In this document: one piece after another, positions 59,865 to 64,000 of the stretch
How positions within the stretch are numbered: the stretch's first letter is position 1
Layout of the letters: every line of letters begins with the position of its first letter
NCBI GenBank assembly: GCA_944392235.1
Contig: CALXVZ010000001.1
Location: 145,059 to 209,058 of the forward strand
Origin: an uncultured Alphaproteobacteria bacterium
Lineage (GTDB): Bacteria; Pseudomonadota; Alphaproteobacteria; RF32; CAG-239
DNA: 64,000 bases
Direction: 5' to 3'
Position numbers and translations under genes: made by a program
Notes under the pieces: model-generated
Database searches by the model: none
Told to the model about the DNA's origin: nothing
What the model saw: the letters and a program-made list of their open reading frames with translations, nothing else

Positions 59865-62800
59865 GTGCTAAAAAAGATTATTGTTGGGATTTTTTGTTTT
59901 GTTGTTTTAGCTGCTACGGGATGCGGTATCTATATCTATACCCTTGATTGGAATAAGCATAAAGCTCTTGTAGCTGAACGTCTATCTCAGATAACTGGTC
60001 TTAAAGCTTCTATTGACGGCAATCTCGAAGTCAAACTTTTTCCTTCTCCTAAATTCTCTGCCAGCAAAGTTAAATTTTCTAGAACTGGCGTAAAATCACC
60101 GTTGGTTGTTGTCAATGAAATTATTGCTAATGTCGATTTATTACCGCTCCTTGATAATAATTTTATTGTTAAATCGATGACTTTGTCTCAGGCTACTGCA
60201 TATGTCGAAATTAATGATAAAGGAGTTAGTAATTGGGATGGTTTAGGAACTCAAACTAATAATAAATCCGGAAATATAGAAGTTTCTTTTAATGATATTC
60301 GCCTTAACAATTCATCTTTGGACTATAAAAATTTAAAAGATAATTCTGCTTTTGTTATTGGAAATATTTCGGCAACTATTTCTGCTCCAGCTCTCTCTGG
60401 ACCTTACAGAACTAACGGTAAATTTATCCATAATAATCATGAAATTTTATTTAATGGCGATATTGCTAAAAATAATAATCTTTCTCTTAAACTTAAATTT
60501 GCTAATGCCGCCAGCGGTTCTACTATTGCTCTTGAAGGTGAACTTGGTAAAAAAGCGAGCGGAAATGTTACTTTTGATACTCAAAATTTACAAGATGTAT
60601 CAAATATAATTTGGGCTGATAAAGGCTTGCCTAATAAATATAATAAACCTTTATACGTTTCTTTTCAATATGATTACAATGACACTCTTGTTAAATTAGA
60701 TAATTTTACAACTAAATTTGATACAAATACTGTTGGTAGCGGAACTGTTATTCTTAAAAGAGATGCGAATATTCCTGAAATTAATGCTGCTTTCGATTTT
60801 TCTAAATTTAACTTGGAGATTTTTGAGTTTCTTGCTGATGATATTATAACTTATACTAAATCCGGTAAAACTTTTGCTCAATCTCCTTTCGCCAACTATA
60901 CTTTTAATTTTACGGCAAAAGCATCTTCTGCTTTACTTAATAATATCGAATCTCGCAATTTGTCATTTGCTTTCTTACTTAAAAATAATATTATTGATAT
61001 TACTCGTTTGGGTATTGTTTTACCGGGGGATACTGTCTTAAAAACTGTCGGCAAAATTAAACTTGATAAAGATATTGACTATATTTTTGACCATTCCATT
61101 GATTCTAAAGATTTAAGAGTTTTTGCTTCTGTGTTTGATATTGATTTGGCTAAATTTGCTACTTCTGAAAATAAAAAATCTATCTTCAAACGTGCTCAGG
61201 CTGATATAAACCTTTCTGGTAATCTTGATAGTATTAAAATTGCTATTCCTCGAGCTATTGTTGATTCAACAGCTTTACGGGGCAATCTTGGTATTGTAAA
61301 AAAAGATACTGTTTTTGTTCTTGCTGACTTTGATCTTTCTAAAGTTATTTTTGATAAATATTTAAATATTGCACCTGATTCTTTGAAAAATGCTAGTTTG
61401 AAAGATAAATTTGTTTATCAAATGAACCTTATTCCTTGGAATCATGATATTAATTTATCAGCAGAACTCAATATCAATAGTGCTGTATATAATGATATTC
61501 CTATTGAAAAATTCACTATAGATTTTATTTCTGATAAAGATACCTTGGTTGTTAATAATTTATCTATTGCTAATTTTGCCGGGGCTTCCGTCAATATGAA
61601 GCTTAATGCTAAAAATATTTATGATAATCCTTATTTTAACGAAATTAGCTATGATCTTAAAACCAGTAATCTGCCTATCCTCACATCTACTCTTGGAATT
61701 GATACAGGAACTAAGAACTTATTTAAACGTAAATTATTTGCAACTCAAGGAGCTTTAAGCGGTAATTTTGAAGAATTTAGCTTAAGCTCTGTGCAGAAAT
61801 TTGGTGATACAGAATTTTCTTATACCGGAATTGTTGCTAATAAAGATAAGTCTCCTATCTCTGTTAATGGCGATTTGGAGTTGAAAGCTAATAACTTCTC
61901 ATCTTTCATTAAAGCTTTAAATTTTAACTATACTCCTGATATTCCTGTTACAACTTTTACTCTTAACTCTAAAGTCAAAGGAAGTGTTGACCTCTTTTCT
62001 CTTGATAATATTAATGCTTACTTAGGTGCTAACGCTGTTAAAGGAAATATCCAATTTGATAATACTTCAAATAAACCTAAACTTATGTCTTCTTTAGAAA
62101 TGGATAAATTTGAAGCAGATAGATGGTTTAATCTCTCTAAAAATAATAATGTAGCTATTAGTAAAAATACTAACGATTTTATTACTCGTAATTTTTCTGA
62201 TGAAAAAATAGACCTCTCTGCTTTAGATAATATTGATTTTAACATTAAAGCAAGTGCTAAACAGTTAACTTTTGATAAAAATATTTATACCGACGTTAAA
62301 ACAGAGCTCTTACTTAAAGATGGAATTCTTAATGTTCCTTCTTTTGATGCCTCTCAAGATAATTCCTCTATTAATTTCCGTTTTATGCTTAACTCTAAGG
62401 ATTTACATAAAATAGATGGTTACTTCAAAGTCAAAAAACTTAAAGTTCCAGAATTAGGAGGAAAGCGTTATGCCTTAGAATCCGGATGGTTAAATGCTGA
62501 AGGTAGTTTTAATTCTTTACTTTCTTCTGAAGCAGATTTTCTTGAAAACTTAAATGCAAAAGGTAAATTCTCTTATGCAAATACAGCTATTCGCGGTTGG
62601 GATTTAGATATTATTAAATTTGAATTGGAACAAAGAAAAGCTATTGCAGGATTTGAAGATACTGTTCTTAACAGTCTGAAATCTGGGAAAAGTAGCTTTT
62701 CTAAAATAAGAGGTGCTTTTGATATTAATAAAGGACTTGTTGTTGCTGATAGCATTATCTGGGAATCTCCTGTTGTTAATATGAATATGAAATTTAATCT

Positions 62801-64000
62801 AAATCTTAGCGATTGGTTGTTTAATGCTTCATTTAATGCCGTTTATCATAATGCTTCTTTCTCTGATATTCTTAAATTTTCTTTTGATGGAAATCTTGCA
62901 AATCCTATTGTAAAAACTGATTTAACAGAAAGCATTAGCAGAATTAGTGATGTTGAAGATAAAATTAAAAATGCTCGAATCTATAAAGAAAAAGAAAAAA
63001 GAGAACGCTTAGGTAGTAAAATTAAAACTCTGCAAATGGCTGTTGATGCTGCTTTGCAAGATATCAGTAGACTAACTCTTGATGTTGTTAGATATAAGCC
63101 TATTACTCAAAATGAAAATGTTGTTAAAGTTTATGCGGATAATATTAAAACAATTAATACTGCAGAAATATCTATTAAGAAAATGAAAGATGTTTTAAAT
63201 AATTATCCCGAAGAATCTGATTTGAATGATATTGAAGCTAATTTAGGTGCGGAAAAGGCTAAGCTTAAATTTATTCCTAAAGTCTTGGAGGAGAATTATA
63301 TCGTTGATAGCAAATATATCTTTGATGATACTTTTAACAAAATTGCTTGGGTTTATAATCTCTCTCAAAATAATTATGCGTATTATAAAAGCTTATCTGA
63401 TGTTTATTTTGCTCAAATTGAGATACTAAAAACTAGTGCAACACCTCTTGATGATGCTTCTATAAAGAAACTTAAAGACAGTTTTGTAAAAGCTAAAGAA
63501 ATTATGGATAATATTGGTTCATTACACGGTAAAATCCGGGATAATTATTTGAATATCATTGATTCAATTAAAATTTCTCAAATGAATGAAAATAATGAAA
63601 TTGCAAAACAAGCTTTGCAAACAATGCTTACATATTCTAGACAACTATACAATGATATTATTATTAGTTTAGATGATTTTCGTGCTGCTCTTAATATCAA
63701 TGCCAGAGATTACGATAACTATCTCTTATATCCTCCTGAGAATATTGATGATATTGATATCTCTGAACCTACCATTAAAAATTCTTCTGTAAAAAAAGTT
63801 TCAGATGCCTCTAAATCATCTGAAACTGAAGTTTCTTCAGAAAAAAAAAGTAATAATCAAAATGCCTTAAATGATAGCTTAGATTTAAACTTTTCGCAAA
63901 ATAGTGGCCTTCTATCTACTCTACAACACTTTAATGAAAATAAAAATGCACAAAATGATATATTATTAGCTTCATCATTAGCCTTTGATGGTGTTTCCGG
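59865..64000 (+). CDS. AsmA-family envelope protein, 3' end cut by window edge
   Basis: Translation starts at GTG 59865, 6 bases after AGGAG, and I followed the frame to the last base (1378 codons). Residues 5-26 form an N-terminal membrane anchor with a Cys-Gly at the end (VVLAATGCGIYIY). The AsmA start signature follows: NKHKALVAERLSQITGLKASIDGNLEVKLFPSPKFSASKVKFS. The next thousand residues are beta-rich repeating grooves of AsmA/YhdP type. From about residue 1030 to 1290 a long helical or coiled-coil segment appears. AsmA-like proteins bridge inner and outer membranes and help carry phospholipids outward or affect outer-membrane assembly. The C terminus lies outside the window. Confidence 0.88.
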   Translation, partial: MLKKIIVGIFCFVVLAATGCGIYIYTLDWNKHKALVAERLSQITGLKASIDGNLEVKLFPSPKFSASKVKFSRTGVKSPLVVVNEIIANVDLLPLLDNNFIVKSMTLSQATAYVEINDKGVSNWDGLGTQTNNKSGNIEVSFNDIRLNNSSLDYKNLKDNSAFVIGNISATISAPALSGPYRTNGKFIHNNHEILFNGDIAKNNNLSLKLKFANAASGSTIALEGELGKKASGNVTFDTQNLQDVSNIIWADKGLPNKYNKPLYVSFQYDYNDTLVKLDNFTTKFDTNTVGSGTVILKRDANIPEINAAFDFSKFNLEIFEFLADDIITYTKSGKTFAQSPFANYTFNFTAKASSALLNNIESRNLSFAFLLKNNIIDITRLGIVLPGDTVLKTVGKIKLDKDIDYIFDHSIDSKDLRVFASVFDIDLAKFATSENKKSIFKRAQADINLSGNLDSIKIAIPRAIVDSTALRGNLGIVKKDTVFVLADFDLSKVIFDKYLNIAPDSLKNASLKDKFVYQMNLIPWNHDINLSAELNINSAVYNDIPIEKFTIDFISDKDTLVVNNLSIANFAGASVNMKLNAKNIYDNPYFNEISYDLKTSNLPILTSTLGIDTGTKNLFKRKLFATQGALSGNFEEFSLSSVQKFGDTEFSYTGIVANKDKSPISVNGDLELKANNFSSFIKALNFNYTPDIPVTTFTLNSKVKGSVDLFSLDNINAYLGANAVKGNIQFDNTSNKPKLMSSLEMDKFEADRWFNLSKNNNVAISKNTNDFITRNFSDEKIDLSALDNIDFNIKASAKQLTFDKNIYTDVKTELLLKDGILNVPSFDASQDNSSINFRFMLNSKDLHKIDGYFKVKKLKVPELGGKRYALESGWLNAEGSFNSLLSSEADFLENLNAKGKFSYANTAIRGWDLDIIKFELEQRKAIAGFEDTVLNSLKSGKSSFSKIRGAFDINKGLVVADSIIWESPVVNMNMKFNLNLSDWLFNASFNAVYHNASFSDILKFSFDGNLANPIVKTDLTESISRISDVEDKIKNARIYKEKEKRERLGSKIKTLQMAVDAALQDISRLTLDVVRYKPITQNENVVKVYADNIKTINTAEISIKKMKDVLNNYPEESDLNDIEANLGAEKAKLKFIPKVLEENYIVDSKYIFDDTFNKIAWVYNLSQNNYAYYKSLSDVYFAQIEILKTSATPLDDASIKKLKDSFVKAKEIMDNIGSLHGKIRDNYLNIIDSIKISQMNENNEIAKQALQTMLTYSRQLYNDIIISLDDFRAALNINARDYDNYLLYPPENIDDIDISEPTIKNSSVKKVSDASKSSETEVSSEKKSNNQNALNDSLDLNFSQNSGLLSTLQHFNENKNAQNDILLASSLAFDGVS

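Noticed and set aside
1..64000. CRISPR array, insertion sequence or prophage genes
   Set aside because: I found no spaced direct repeats, transposase motifs or phage structural genes. The only mobile-element sign is the toxin gene and tRNA remnant at the left edge.

Overview
The window is AT-rich bacterial chromosomal DNA, densely coding on both strands. The gene families point to an alphaproteobacterium: rimP-nusA-ylxR-infB-rbfA, yfgM-bamB-der, mtaB-ftsY-xseA, a HAD protein of the D-x-[WY]-G type, ThyX instead of ThyA, and an AsmA-like giant. Low GC, a pseudopilin starting with a GRSMIEMLGVLA-type leader and several lineage-specific secreted proteins resemble the uncultured low-GC alphaproteobacteria of animal guts. 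That placement is inference, because no rRNA gene is present.

Layout. 1-1040: end of a probable integrated element (AbiEii-type toxin gene, truncated tRNA-Thr, terminator). 1200-5100: loosely packed accessory genes (hexapeptide acyltransferase, HAD protein, small membrane and ankyrin-like proteins). 5400-8600: CorC-DUF4186-GtrA and a charged protein. 8700-15700 (minus): rplM-rpsI, der, thyX, bamB, yfgM and a four-helix membrane protein. 15800-18930 (plus): an RlmC/D-type methyltransferase and transketolase. 18990-24760 (minus): a lysine-rich protein, a transglutaminase-like protein, a pseudopilin, an MIF-like tautomerase with an MsbA-type exporter, and a cold-shock protein. 24900-33300: tRNA-Gln, a TrpF-like protein, mutY behind tRNA-Leu, uppP, the mtaB-ftsY-xseA operon and two GT8 glycosyltransferases. 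33400-40300: pgpA, an ABC-F ATPase, a Sel1 protein with a UPF0104 flippase-like protein, a HExxH secreted protein and mscL. 40360-45905 (minus): the rimP-nusA-ylxR-infB-rbfA operon. 46064-51511 (minus): an 1815-residue mosaic autotransporter. 51691-54807: a eukaryotic-type ileS. 55267-59737: ruvX, a lytic transglycosylase and the cdd-punA-deoA nucleoside operon. 59865-64000: AsmA-family protein, cut by the window edge.

Functional links. Envelope work dominates the accessory content: BamB, MsbA-type exporter, UppP, PgpA, MltB-like enzyme, AsmA, flippase-like protein, autotransporter and pseudopilin. Nucleotide salvage (cdd, punA, deoA) and ThyX together cover deoxynucleoside recycling and dTMP synthesis. 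Many genes have recognisable sigma70-type promoters (TTGACT or TTGCAN, 16-17 bp, TATACT-like) and intrinsic terminators.

The points most worth a second look are the mosaic autotransporter, a GC-elevated structured noncoding patch at about 54880-54990, the MIF homologue, the tRNA-Thr remnant, and a ribosome binding site buried in a tRNA terminator before mutY.
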